Shown piece by piece: positions 18,806-27,305 of a stretch of 64,000 nucleotides of DNA. The position numbers were made by a program, and so were the translations under genes. A model generated the notes under the pieces. That model saw only the letters and a program-made list of their open reading frames with translations. It was not told the DNA's origin and searched no databases. Origin of the DNA: Acetobacteraceae bacterium (GTDB lineage: Bacteria; Pseudomonadota; Alphaproteobacteria; Acetobacterales; Acetobacteraceae); contig JARLIM010000035.1 of assembly GCA_031291725.1 (NCBI GenBank), positions 1 to 64,000 of the forward strand, in the 5' to 3' direction. Each line of letters starts with the position of its first letter. The first letter of the stretch is position 1.

Positions 18806-18819
18806 TTGATCTCAATCAA
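18806..18819 (-). promoter_or_regulatory. FNR/FixK-type box upstream of hemN
   Basis: TTGATCTCAATCAA is an exact match to the TTGAT-N4-ATCAA consensus bound by FNR, FnrL and FixK. Its centre is about 42 bases before the first base of the hemN start codon. No convincing -10 hexamer is seen downstream of it. Confidence 0.8.
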
Positions 18820-18864
18820 AGGCAGGCGTGCAGCGCGTTGGCTGCAACGCAAGCCGAAATGAAT

Positions 18865-20199
18865 TCAGGTGGCGTTGGGCGGATTGAAGCCCGGCATGCG
18901 CTTGATCGTCTCGATCACCTGATGCGGGGTGATCAGCCTTGTGCATTCAAACTGCCGATCCGTGCCGGCATGGCGCGGGCACCACATGAAATCCTTGTGG
19001 TCGAACCGCAACGCCGGATCGTTCCAACAGGAATTGCAGGCGTGCCAGTTGATCACCCGGCCCGGCGTGTTGAACTCGTTGGTCGGGTGGGTGAAGCCGC
19101 TGATCATCACCACCGGCGTGCCCGCCGCCCAGGCCAGCCACGACAGGCCGGACGACAGGCCGATGAACATATCCGCATGCCGCATCCAGCGCGCCCGCTC
19201 GGTCAGTGGGCGATCGCCGGTTTCGTCCTCCACCCCGTGCGGGATGTGGTTCCACATCAGCTTCTGGCCATGCATCGGGCTTTGATCGATGCACACCACC
19301 TTCCAGCCGCAGGATTTGAGGAATTTCACCACCTCCCGCCAGCCCTGCGGGTTGTTCCAGTATTTCGCCTGGCTGGAGGATTGCACGGCGATGGCCACAT
19401 AACGCGCCTCCATCGGCCGCCCCCGCTCCACCGCAATGCGTGGCGGCGCTTCGGTGGGATCGACGCCCAGGATGTAACCGGCCGTGCGATGCAGCCCCAC
19501 CATCCGGAAATCCGTCGGCTGCCAGATGCAGGACGTGTCGTCGAAGAACAGGCCGAGCGAATAGGTGGCGTAATATTTCTCCGCCTCCACCTCGGCATGG
19601 CTGACGAACGTCACATCCGGATACGCCGCCTCGAACAGCGGCTTCAGCTTTTCGGAAATCGCCAGCGTCAGCTTGCAGCCATGCTTTTCGCCAAAGCGGA
19701 TCGCATAGGGCATCCAGCCCATGGTGTCGCCCAGCGTGCCGACCGGGAACTGGATCAGCACCTCCTGCCCGCGCGCATCGTATTCGTGCTTGAAGACGCT
19801 CTCCTCACCCGACCACACCTCCACCCCAAAGCGGACATAGAACCGCTTGGAACTGGCCACGAAGGCCGCCTTGGTCTTGGAGTCGAACAGGATATTGCCG
19901 GTATCGAGATCGCGCAGCTGCACCCGCCAATCGCCCTCCGGCAACACCACGCGGGCGCCGAGGTTGAAATCGAAGCGAATACCCTGCGTGGCCTCGATAT
20001 TCGGGCGGGCAGAGGCGGGCGGGAAGGTGGAGGAGCCAGACGATGCGACAGACGATGACGCGGCCGTGCTGCCGCCTGCTGCCGCCTCCGAACTCTCCAC
20101 CGGAGCGGGATCGGTCGCCTCATCCGGCGGATCGGACGCAAGAGCGGACGTGGCGGAAGAGTTTTCGGTTTGCTGATCGTCCAACACCACTGCCGCCAT
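18865..20199 (-). CDS. Autotransporter protein O-heptosyltransferase (TibC/Aah type)
   Basis: 444 aa. Residues 1-65 are a low-complexity Ser/Ala/Pro/Glu tail. The rest matches the bacterial autotransporter heptosyltransferases: a strand-loop-strand N-domain (FNLGARVVLPEGDW) followed by a GT9-like fold with FPVGTLGDTMGW and GLSSGLSWLAWAAGTPV. Four cysteines at 388, 391, 407 and 419 (CNSC...C...C) match the iron-binding finger of TibC. The family moves heptose from ADP-heptose onto Ser of autotransporter passenger domains. No autotransporter gene lies in this window, so the target is unknown. Weak ribosome site. Confidence 0.85.
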   Translation of the reverse strand: MAAVVLDDQQTENSSATSALASDPPDEATDPAPVESSEAAAGGSTAASSSVASSGSSTFPPASARPNIEATQGIRFDFNLGARVVLPEGDWRVQLRDLDTGNILFDSKTKAAFVASSKRFYVRFGVEVWSGEESVFKHEYDARGQEVLIQFPVGTLGDTMGWMPYAIRFGEKHGCKLTLAISEKLKPLFEAAYPDVTFVSHAEVEAEKYYATYSLGLFFDDTSCIWQPTDFRMVGLHRTAGYILGVDPTEAPPRIAVERGRPMEARYVAIAVQSSSQAKYWNNPQGWREVVKFLKSCGWKVVCIDQSPMHGQKLMWNHIPHGVEDETGDRPLTERARWMRHADMFIGLSSGLSWLAWAAGTPVVMISGFTHPTNEFNTPGRVINWHACNSCWNDPALRFDHKDFMWCPRHAGTDRQFECTRLITPHQVIETIKRMPGFNPPNAT

Positions 20200-20284
20200 T
20201 TTGAATGTTCCGGTGCCGGACCCTACCTTGGCAAGCTTCGCACAGGCAATCGTCCGGCACGGAAATTCGTTTCTTCAGGCGAGA

Positions 20285-20521
20285 TCAGCGGCGAGCCGGT
20301 GCCTTCGGCGCGGGCGGCAGATCCTCCTCCAGCACGACGATCGAGACGGCGTACGAGATCTCGCCCTCATCCTCATCGCGATGAATCGTGCCGATCACCT
20401 CGTCCTCCACCGCAATCTCCACCGACAACCCCTTCTTGGCCGGCGGATTGATGCGGATCTTGTCCGAGCCGAGCAGACGGCGAAGATAGGTCTGCACGCG
20501 GGCGATATCGGTGGGCGTCAT
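20285..20521 (-). CDS. DUF3126 family protein
   Basis: 78 aa, small acidic alphaproteobacterial protein of unknown function. The body is a single compact domain (DIARVQTYLRRLLGSDKI, then IGTIHRDEDEGEISY), with a proline-rich end. AGGAG lies 11 bases before the ATG. It sits alone between the O-heptosyltransferase and a divergent aldolase gene. Confidence 0.85.
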   Translation of the reverse strand: MTPTDIARVQTYLRRLLGSDKIRINPPAKKGLSVEIAVEDEVIGTIHRDEDEGEISYAVSIVVLEEDLPPAPKAPARR

Positions 20522-20644
20522 GGGGGTCAGGCTCCTGCAAGTGAGGTCACGATGTGCCCTGACTGCGCGTTGCGGTCCAGCACCCGCTTGCCCGATCCGC
20601 GCAATGCCGTCATGTAGAGAAAAATACTTAGGGGGAGAAGTATC

Positions 20645-21376
20645 ATGTCCGATGCCGCCATTGCCTTAGCCATCCAGGAGCTTGTCATCGCCAACCGCAT
20701 CATGGCGCATGAAAACGTGATCGACGATTTCGGCCATGTCAGCGTGCGCCACCCGCTGCGGGCCGACCGCTATTTCATCTCGCGCAGCCGCAGCCCGGAA
20801 CTGGTCACGCGCGAAGACATCATGGAAATGACGCTCGACGACGAGCCGGTCGAGCAGAATGGCCGGCCGATGTATAAGGAGCGCGTGATCCACTCGGCGA
20901 TCTACAAGGCCCGGCCCGACATCAACGCCGCCGTGCATCACCACGCCAAGGAAGTGCTGCCCTTCACCATCTCGGAGGGTGCGCACGCGAAATATCGCCC
21001 GGTGATGCATCTCGCCGCCGTGCTCGGGGCCAATATCCCGTTCTGGGACAGCCAGGACGATTTCGGCGACACCAACATGCTCATCGAAACCCGTGAACAG
21101 GGCGATAGCTGCGCGCGCGCGCTGGCCGACAACACCTGCCTGCTGATCCGTGGCCACGGTGCGAACTGCGTCGGCCGCAATCTGCGTGAGGTGGTGTTCA
21201 TCGCGGTGCAGATGATGGAGAACGCCAAAATCCTGCTGAACTCTCTGCCGCTCGGCCCGGTTGTCTATCTCACGCCGGGTGAAATCGAGCAGACCCGCAA
21301 CATGCAACTCGGCGGCAACCCGATGACCCGCGCCTGGGACTACCGCGCCGCACGGGCGGGTTTCAGGGGAATTTGA
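20645..21376 (+). CDS. Class II aldolase/adducin family protein
   Basis: 243 aa, longer and clearly different from the copy at 2907. Metal-site HHHAKEV and the later RGHGANCVG loop are present. The N-terminus (ANRIMAHENVIDDFGHVSVRHP) belongs to the adducin-like branch seen in many aromatic or sugar-acid degradation loci. No substrate can be assigned. A strong GGGGAG ribosome site precedes the ATG. An inverted-repeat element follows 6 bases after its stop. Confidence 0.82.
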   Translation: MSDAAIALAIQELVIANRIMAHENVIDDFGHVSVRHPLRADRYFISRSRSPELVTREDIMEMTLDDEPVEQNGRPMYKERVIHSAIYKARPDINAAVHHHAKEVLPFTISEGAHAKYRPVMHLAAVLGANIPFWDSQDDFGDTNMLIETREQGDSCARALADNTCLLIRGHGANCVGRNLREVVFIAVQMMENAKILLNSLPLGPVVYLTPGEIEQTRNMQLGGNPMTRAWDYRAARAGFRGI

Positions 21377-21382
21377 CAGGGT

Positions 21383-21468
21383 GTCGTAGGGTGCCAATTC
21401 CGCAGGAATTGCACCAATAAAGTTGTCGTAATGTATCAATTCCGCAGGAATTGCACCTTACGACAACT
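21383..21468. repeat. GTCGTAGG-type inverted-repeat element, short copy
   Basis: Two hairpins of CAATTCC-GCA-GGAATTG type, bounded by GTCGTAGGGTG on the left and CACCTTACGAC on the right. Its second half (21421-21468) is also an inverted repeat on its own. Same ends as the 122-bp copies at 34989 and 36498. Lies between two convergent genes and could end both transcripts. Confidence 0.75.
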
Positions 21469-21485
21469 TCCCCAATCACATCGCC

Positions 21486-23849
21486 CTAAATCGGGCAAAC
21501 CCCGCCCGCGCACTGCAGATGCGCCGTGTCCACCGCCTCATGCAGACCCGGATCGTCGATCCGGGCCGCCAGTGCCAGGAAATCGTCGAGCGAGATTTCC
21601 TCTTCCGGCAGATATTCATAGCCCAGCGCATGATCCGGCTGGCTCGGCAGAATGGCGCAGCAGCGGATGTCCGGCTGATGTGCCAGCACAATGGTGCGGA
21701 AATCCTCCAGCGCGTGGCGATCCGTCAGAATTTTCAGCGTGTAGGACACCTGATTGCCCTGCTCGGCGCCAATCCAATACCGCTCCAGCAGACGCAGCCA
21801 GCCATATTGCGACTCCGGGTCGGCTTCCGGGGCCGTCACCAGCTTGTCGCCAATGCCCAGGCGCTGAATGCGCGGCAGGGTCGGGAAGCCGACGATGGAC
21901 ATGCCGGGGAAGCTCGTCAGCGTGCGGATCGGATAGCCCCGCGCCTCATATTGCGCCAAGAGCGGGTCCGCATCGGCCACCCAAGCGCCGTTCTCATCGC
22001 GCGTGCCACGGAACTGCACCCAGCGCAGATATTGCCGCTTGGCGGGCAGATGTGCGCCCTCGGTCAGGCCAAACAGCTTAGACGTGGTGCCGGCGGGCTT
22101 GACCGTGGTCACGGTGAACGGCTCCGCGCGGCCCAGCTCCGCCGCATAGCGCGCGCCTTCTTCCTTGGCCGCCACCGACAGGCTCTCCACCGCCGCCCAG
22201 AACGCGGCACTCTTCTCTTCATCCAGCAGATCATCGAACGCCAGGCCGAAGCGCATCCAGGCCCATTCATGCAGCCCGGTCGGGCCAATGCCCATGCGAT
22301 TGGTGCGGCGCACCTCCTCGCCATACAGCGCGTCCATCAGGTTCGCGCGCATCAGAAAACGCACACCCAGCCGCACGCTGTCCTCCACCCGCGCATCCCA
22401 TTCGGCGGCCACTTCGGCGGGCACTGCGCCGGGCACCACCGCCTCGATCTCCATCGGGCAGGCCAGCAACGGGGCGAAATCGGCGATCACGCAATAGCCG
22501 CCCGTCACATGCAGCACGATCTCGCCGCACGGATTGGTCGTCGCCGGAAAATGCGCCGATTGCGCACGCCGGGCGAGCTCGCCCAACAACGCCGCCCCGC
22601 GATCCGCATGGTAACGATCCGAGCGGAAATCGCGCCCATCCTGATACACCGGCTTTGCCCAGGCCGCCCCGGTGCGGTGATCCTCCAGCTTGTCGCCATT
22701 GATGAAGCCCGGCTCGCCATTGATATAGGCGCAGCGTGTGACCTCATCGAACACCGCGCGGGCCGTCTGTGCCAGCGCGTCGCTGCGGTCCTGGCCGTGG
22801 CGCAGAATCTGCCAGAATTCCTGATCGACCATCACCGAGTTGTTCGCCGTCCACAGCCCGCCTTCGGATTTGGCGCGGATGAAGCGGAAAATGCCGGGAT
22901 CGCGCCAGGATTTCGTCGCCATCCGGGCGGCACGGCGCGCACCGCCCACCTGCACCTCCAACGACAGATAATGATCCACCAGCAATGCCTGCTCCCAGGG
23001 CAGCATTGCGCTGTCCGGGTTGCGTGCCGGCGCGATCACATGACGATCGATGTTGAGGAAGGCACGCATCAGCGACACCGGCCCGGATGCCGGGCGATCC
23101 TGCATGCCCGCTATCGGCGCCCCACGCGGGCGGACGGCCGAGAAATCGAGGAACAGCGTCTCATCGGCACGCTGCTCGAACGCCATGCCCTCCAGCACCT
23201 CCACCGCCTTCGCCCAGCCCTCGCGGCTATCCGCGACGGCATGGAAAACGGTGTTGGCGGGCATCGCCGCCGGATCGGCGCAAATCGCCGCCTCCACCTC
23301 GTCCACCGCAATCCCCAACTCCGCGGCCAAGGCGGCGAAACCAGCCGCGCCGCGCGGAAAATCGGCGTGGCTCGGGTCCAGCCGCAGCCGCAGCTTCGGG
23401 GCCTGCGCCCAATCGACGGCCACCAGCGCGTCGTCATACGAACGCCCGACGCCGCTGCCGTTCAGCAGCAGATAGAATTTCGCGAAGCTGGCAATCGCGG
23501 TGGCGCAGTTGGTGAACAGCTCCATATTGCGCCCGGCTTGCCCGGCATCGCCATGCTGAAGATGCCGGCCCGAAGTGATCAGCGCCCCGGTGGCAATCGC
23601 GTTGCGCAGGCGGGCCTGCTCCATATGCTCCACCGGTGTGAGCGGACGGCCGAGCAGCGACATATTGCCCTCCGCCACCCGGTCGGCCACCCGGCCGAAG
23701 CATTCCTGGTCATCGGGTCTGAACACCGTCCGACGGGCCACCGCCACGCCCATGCCGGGATCGAGCAATCTGGCGGGCAAGGCGCGCTCGCCGAAGCTGG
23801 AGCCTGGAATTTGCCGGTTGAGGCCGAAACCCATCACGCCGCCGTCCAT
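21486..23849 (-). CDS. Adenosylcobalamin-dependent (class II) ribonucleotide reductase, monomeric type
   Basis: 787 aa from the ATG at 23849, which has GGAAGGA 7 bases upstream; this excludes the longer frame to 23900. It reduces ribonucleotides using a thiyl radical made from vitamin B12. Radical cysteine is C441 in NPCGEI, with the redox pair C115 and C452 (the 11-residue gap matches the Lactobacillus enzyme), and C-terminal relay cysteines C780 and C785 in CAGGVCPI. No ATP-cone is obvious. Oxygen-independent, so usable in air or without it. It has its own promoter and a leader of about 50 bases, too short for a cobalamin riboswitch. Confidence 0.9.
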   Translation of the reverse strand: MDGGVMGFGLNRQIPGSSFGERALPARLLDPGMGVAVARRTVFRPDDQECFGRVADRVAEGNMSLLGRPLTPVEHMEQARLRNAIATGALITSGRHLQHGDAGQAGRNMELFTNCATAIASFAKFYLLLNGSGVGRSYDDALVAVDWAQAPKLRLRLDPSHADFPRGAAGFAALAAELGIAVDEVEAAICADPAAMPANTVFHAVADSREGWAKAVEVLEGMAFEQRADETLFLDFSAVRPRGAPIAGMQDRPASGPVSLMRAFLNIDRHVIAPARNPDSAMLPWEQALLVDHYLSLEVQVGGARRAARMATKSWRDPGIFRFIRAKSEGGLWTANNSVMVDQEFWQILRHGQDRSDALAQTARAVFDEVTRCAYINGEPGFINGDKLEDHRTGAAWAKPVYQDGRDFRSDRYHADRGAALLGELARRAQSAHFPATTNPCGEIVLHVTGGYCVIADFAPLLACPMEIEAVVPGAVPAEVAAEWDARVEDSVRLGVRFLMRANLMDALYGEEVRRTNRMGIGPTGLHEWAWMRFGLAFDDLLDEEKSAAFWAAVESLSVAAKEEGARYAAELGRAEPFTVTTVKPAGTTSKLFGLTEGAHLPAKRQYLRWVQFRGTRDENGAWVADADPLLAQYEARGYPIRTLTSFPGMSIVGFPTLPRIQRLGIGDKLVTAPEADPESQYGWLRLLERYWIGAEQGNQVSYTLKILTDRHALEDFRTIVLAHQPDIRCCAILPSQPDHALGYEYLPEEEISLDDFLALAARIDDPGLHEAVDTAHLQCAGGVCPI

Positions 23850-23905
23850 ACGCCGATCCTTCCGTGCGAGATGCCGGGGCGCCTTCGCTCCGAGTCGCAC
23901 GAACC

Positions 23906-23934
23906 AATATATAGTGTCACTTAGGCGATTTGAA
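23906..23934 (-). promoter_or_regulatory. Predicted sigma-70 promoter of the RNR gene
   Basis: On the minus strand: -35 TTCAAA (23934-23929), 17 bases, -10 TATATT (23911-23906). The surrounding AT-rich block stands out from the GC-rich background. The predicted transcript starts near 23899. Confidence 0.55.
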
Positions 23935-23987
23935 CACCATATATGGCATTCGATACGATTTTCCCCATTTCAAATTCAATGCATAAA

Positions 23988-24023
23988 AAAAGCGCTGAAG
24001 GCCCAAGGGCTTCCAGCGCTTTT
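23988..24023. terminator. Bidirectional intrinsic terminator
   Basis: Ten-base outer stem AAAAGCGCTG (23988-23997) with CAGCGCTTTT (24014-24023), an inner stem around an AA loop, an A-run on the left and T-run on the right. It lies 37 bases past the P-loop gene on the minus strand and insulates it from the RNR promoter. Confidence 0.88.
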
Positions 24024-24059
24024 CATCTCGATCAGCCAATATCACCCCATTGGGCGCAA

Positions 24060-24920
24060 TCAGTTGGCGAACCAATCCGCAATCGGGCGCACCGATTCCA
24101 GCGTGCGATTGCCCCAGGAAATCTCCGCACGGGCCTGACGCAGAGCGCGCAGCAGCGAGGCGCCGGTCAGCTTGTCCGAGCGCAGCATCGCCTGGGCGTT
24201 CTCGACGATCTTGTCGATGCGCTGGAACACCACCGAGCCGATATCGGCCACTGCCAGCTTCTCGATGCGCACCAGCGTCACGCGCGACGGGTCGGCGGCG
24301 AGCAGGCGGTCGCGATAATTGCACCAATCGGCCAGTTCCGGCGTGAAACGGCCGAGATATTCCTGCTCGATGATGAACACATGGGTGCGCGGCCCCCAGG
24401 AGCAGACATGATCGATCGCCGCCATGCCCGACTCGATGGAGTCGGCCGCCGTGGTAATCGGCACCGCCACGGCCACGCGATCGCCGCCATCGGGAAAGAT
24501 CGGGCGCGGTTCATCGTCCAAAATCCGGCAGATTTCGGAGAAAGTGTTCGACCCCAGATCGACGATCAGATTGCCGACGCCGATATCGTACAGCAGATCG
24601 TCCCACGCGGTGGCGTTCGGATCATAGGCCAGCGCACGCGCCATATCGAACGCCGCTGCGTTGCGGGCGTCGCGGTGCATGATCGAGTTGAAACCGTCTT
24701 CCTTGCGGAAAATCAGCGACAAACGCGGCTGACGCTCATATTCGCGCACATCGACAGTGCGCATCAGCGTCGGGTAGCGCTGCAACAGGCTGACCAGCAC
24801 AGCGTTGCAGCTCGTTGTTTTGCCGCTCGATTTGTCGTTGGCAAAAATCAACGTCTTGCGAGCCTTGAACGGGCTCGACACGGGCCGCATCCCCAGCGCG
24901 TCGGATTGTTCGGCGCTCAT
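24060..24920 (-). CDS. P-loop NTPase of unknown role
   Basis: 286 aa. Starts at ATG 24920, which has GGAAGGG 6 bases upstream; the frame open to 25001 lacks this. A variant Walker A, NDKSSGKT (residues 28-35), follows a hydrophobic strand (KTLIFA). Later VGNLIVDLGSN resembles the Walker B/switch region of ParA/MinD-like or SIMIBI NTPases, and THVFIIEQEYLG a later strand. The first glycine of the P-loop is replaced by Asn. It stands alone with its own terminator; no ParB partner or mobilisation gene is near. I do not recognise the family. Confidence 0.75.
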   Translation of the reverse strand: MSAEQSDALGMRPVSSPFKARKTLIFANDKSSGKTTSCNAVLVSLLQRYPTLMRTVDVREYERQPRLSLIFRKEDGFNSIMHRDARNAAAFDMARALAYDPNATAWDDLLYDIGVGNLIVDLGSNTFSEICRILDDEPRPIFPDGGDRVAVAVPITTAADSIESGMAAIDHVCSWGPRTHVFIIEQEYLGRFTPELADWCNYRDRLLAADPSRVTLVRIEKLAVADIGSVVFQRIDKIVENAQAMLRSDKLTGASLLRALRQARAEISWGNRTLESVRPIADWFAN

Positions 24921-25138
24921 TCTCATCCCTTCCACAACAGCCTCGCAGCTACAGCGTCTGTAGCATAGAAGCCATGCGATGCCAGCTGCCCGATGCAGCA
25001 CACCGGATTGTTCTCATCTTGGTTTGTGCAGGATTTCAGCCGGAGTTCAACCCCACCGACATAAATCCAGTGTGAATAACTTCACCAAAATCGCAGGAAT
25101 CGGCCAAGACTGAAAAATCAGCGTGGCGCGGAACGAAA

Positions 25139-25215
25139 TGGTCGGAGCGGCGGGATTCGAACCCACGACCCCCAGTCCCCCAGACTGATGCGCTACCAGG
25201 CTGCGCTACGCTCCG
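25139..25215 (-). tRNA. tRNA-Pro (anticodon GGG)
   Basis: 77 nt including an encoded CCA end (25139-25141). Acceptor stem CGGAGCG/CGCTCCG, D-arm with GCAGCCTGGTAGCGC, anticodon stem TCAGT/ACTGG with loop CTGGGGG, and T-arm GTGGGTTCGAATCCCGC. Lies downstream of merR on the same strand. Confidence 0.97.
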
Positions 25216-25303
25216 ACCGACGGGAGAGTGTCTCTAGCAGCCGAACTCGGCAGCCGCAACGCCTGGGTTGCGATAAAGCATCACGAAAATGGGCAACGGC
25301 AAT

Positions 25304-25918
25304 TCATCGGGGGAGGAGCGCGCGCAAAGCTTCCAGTTCCGCCAAAGTCTCCCGCAGCACCAGACGCAGCACCGCCACCTCAGACATCGCCGCCGAATCG
25401 ACCGATGGCGGCGCAGGCACAGAGACAACCTTGATCTTCGGCTTCCGGCCGCGTGGCGACGTCACAGGGGAAGGCGGCGCTGGCGGTGGCAAGGAAGGGC
25501 CGAGGCCCGGCATCGGCAATTGCGGTTCATCTGTATCGTGGAAAACATGCTCAACCGTGCCGGCCTTTTCGTCTGGGGCGGGCGGCGGAATGTCGTCAGC
25601 CAGATGGCCACCGCCTTCGCGCAGCAATCGCTGCACACCCTTGATCGTATAGCCTTGCACATAGAGCAGCGTGTGGATGCGCCGCAACAGGGCGATGTCT
25701 TCCGGGCGGTAATAACGCCGCCCGCCGCCACGCTTGAGCGGCTTGACCTGCGGAAAGCGGCCTTCCCAGAAGCGCAGAACATGCTGCGGCACACGCAACT
25801 CATCGGCAACTTCGCTGATCGTGCGAAACGCGCTCGGCGCCTTGGCCGCACGGGTGCGGGCAGGCGAGCGGTCAACAAATGCTTCCGCCTCATCCATCAC
25901 CGAGGCGGACTTACTCAT
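25304..25918 (-). CDS. MerR family transcriptional regulator
   Basis: 204 aa. Residues about 30-100 are a MerR winged helix: [36 protein letters not shown] and the [12 protein letters not shown] dimer lead-in. The middle is a proline-rich linker and the end a short helix ([19 protein letters not shown]). No metal-binding cysteine cluster. This is the regulator always found after ihfA in alphaproteobacteria, with no firmly known effector. Its ATG overlaps the ihfA stop (ATGA). Confidence 0.93.
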   Translation of the reverse strand: MSKSASVMDEAEAFVDRSPARTRAAKAPSAFRTISEVADELRVPQHVLRFWEGRFPQVKPLKRGGGRRYYRPEDIALLRRIHTLLYVQGYTIKGVQRLLREGGGHLADDIPPPAPDEKAGTVEHVFHDTDEPQLPMPGLGPSLPPPAPPSPVTSPRGRKPKIKVVSVPAPPSVDSAAMSEVAVLRLVLRETLAELEALRALLPR

Positions 25919-26229
25919 TCGTCGTTGCCGTCAACCGGCAGCGCCATGTGATTGACCTGCGCCTTGAGCAACTGGCTCGGTCGGAATACCAGCACACGGC
26001 GCGGCAGAATGGGCACTTCCTGGCCGGTTTTGGGATTGCGGCCGATACGCTGGGCCTTGTCGCGCACGGAAAATGTGCCGAACCCGCTGATTTTGACCGA
26101 TGCGCCGGCTTCCAGCGCCGTGCTCATACGGGCCAGCACCATCTCTAGCAGGGCTGCGGATTCGTTCCGGGACAGACCCACCTGGGTGTAGATGGTTTCT
26201 GCAAGATGTGCGCGGGTGACTGTGTTCAT
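25915..26229 (-). CDS. ihfA: Integration host factor subunit alpha
   Basis: 104 aa HU/IHF DNA-bending protein. The N-terminal dimer helices ([20 protein letters not shown]) and the beta-arm region with [20 protein letters not shown] are clear. It pairs with IhfB to bend specific sites. Lies between fabH (82-base gap, which may hold its own promoter) and merR. Confidence 0.95.
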   Translation of the reverse strand: MNTVTRAHLAETIYTQVGLSRNESAALLEMVLARMSTALEAGASVKISGFGTFSVRDKAQRIGRNPKTGQEVPILPRRVLVFRPSQLLKAQVNHMALPVDGNDE

Positions 26230-26311
26230 GGCCGAACGCTATGCAAGGCATGAACTTTCGTCAAGAACTCGCCATTCGCCCAGCATCGTTGTGATGCTGG
26301 AATCGGCGTTT

Positions 26312-27298
26312 TTACATCCGAACCAGCGCCGAACCCCAGGTCAGACCGCCGCCGAGGGCTTCCATCAGCACCAATTGGCCGCGTTCGATCCGCCCATCGC
26401 GCCACGCCTCGGCCAAGGCGAGCGGAATAGAGGCGGCCGAGGTGTTGGCATGATGATCCACCGTCACCACCACACGCTCCGGCGGCAGGCCGAGCTTGCG
26501 GCCGATGCCGTCGATAATGCGCAAATTCGCCTGATGCGGCACCAGCCAATCCACCGCCGATTGCGGCAGATTATTCGCCGCCAGCGCCTCATTGACCGTC
26601 TCAGACAGCAGCGTGACCGCGTGGCGGAACACCTGATTGCCCTGCATCACCAGATGACCAGGGCGGTCGGGCCGGCCCACCGCGCCATCCACATACAGCA
26701 TGTCGCCATATTGGCCGTTGGCGTGCAGATGGGTGGAGAGAATGCCACGATCCTCGCCGCGCCCCGCGCCTTCACCGGCGCGCAGGAACACCGCTCCCGC
26801 ACCGTCGCCGAACAACACGCACGTGCCGCGATCCTCCCAGTTCAGGATGCGCGAATACACTTCCGAGCCGATCACCAGCACGCCACGCGCCTGACCGCTC
26901 TTGATCAGGCTGTCGGCCATCGAGAGCGCATAGATGAAGCCGCTGCAGGCCGCCGACAGGTCGAAGCCGAAGCCACCCGCCCCAATCGCCGCCTGCACGC
27001 GCACGGCAACCGAGGGGAAGGCCTGATCCGGCGTGGCGGTGCCAACGATGATCGCATCCACATCGCTCGCATGCGCCCCCGCATCGGCCAACGCCGCACG
27101 GGCGGCTTCGGTGGCCATGAAGGCGCAGCTTTCATGCGGGGCCGCGATATGGCGCTGGCGGATGCCGGTGCGCTCACGAATCCAGGCATCAGACGTATCG
27201 ACGCGGGCCGCGAGTTCCTCGTTCGTCACCACCTGCGCAGGCAGGTAGGACCCAATACCGGCGATTTGGCTGCGAATTATGTGATCGGTCTTGACCAT
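26312..27298 (-). CDS. fabH: 3-oxoacyl-ACP synthase III
   Basis: 328 aa. Starts type II fatty-acid synthesis by joining acetyl-CoA to malonyl-ACP. The catalytic cysteine is in DLSAACSGF, the histidine in HQANLRI and the asparagine in HHANTSAAS. ATG 27298 gives the normal start (MVKTDHIIRSQIAGIGSYLP); a longer frame to 27517 would overlap plsX. Seven bases after plsX, same operon. Confidence 0.96.
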   Translation of the reverse strand: MVKTDHIIRSQIAGIGSYLPAQVVTNEELAARVDTSDAWIRERTGIRQRHIAAPHESCAFMATEAARAALADAGAHASDVDAIIVGTATPDQAFPSVAVRVQAAIGAGGFGFDLSAACSGFIYALSMADSLIKSGQARGVLVIGSEVYSRILNWEDRGTCVLFGDGAGAVFLRAGEGAGRGEDRGILSTHLHANGQYGDMLYVDGAVGRPDRPGHLVMQGNQVFRHAVTLLSETVNEALAANNLPQSAVDWLVPHQANLRIIDGIGRKLGLPPERVVVTVDHHANTSAASIPLALAEAWRDGRIERGQLVLMEALGGGLTWGSALVRM

Positions 27299-27305
27299 TC
27301 TGCCC

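Noticed and set aside
23849..23940. Cobalamin riboswitch before the B12-dependent RNR
   Set aside because: The predicted leader is only about 50 bases, bounded upstream by a promoter and a terminator, which is too short for the B12-box fold.
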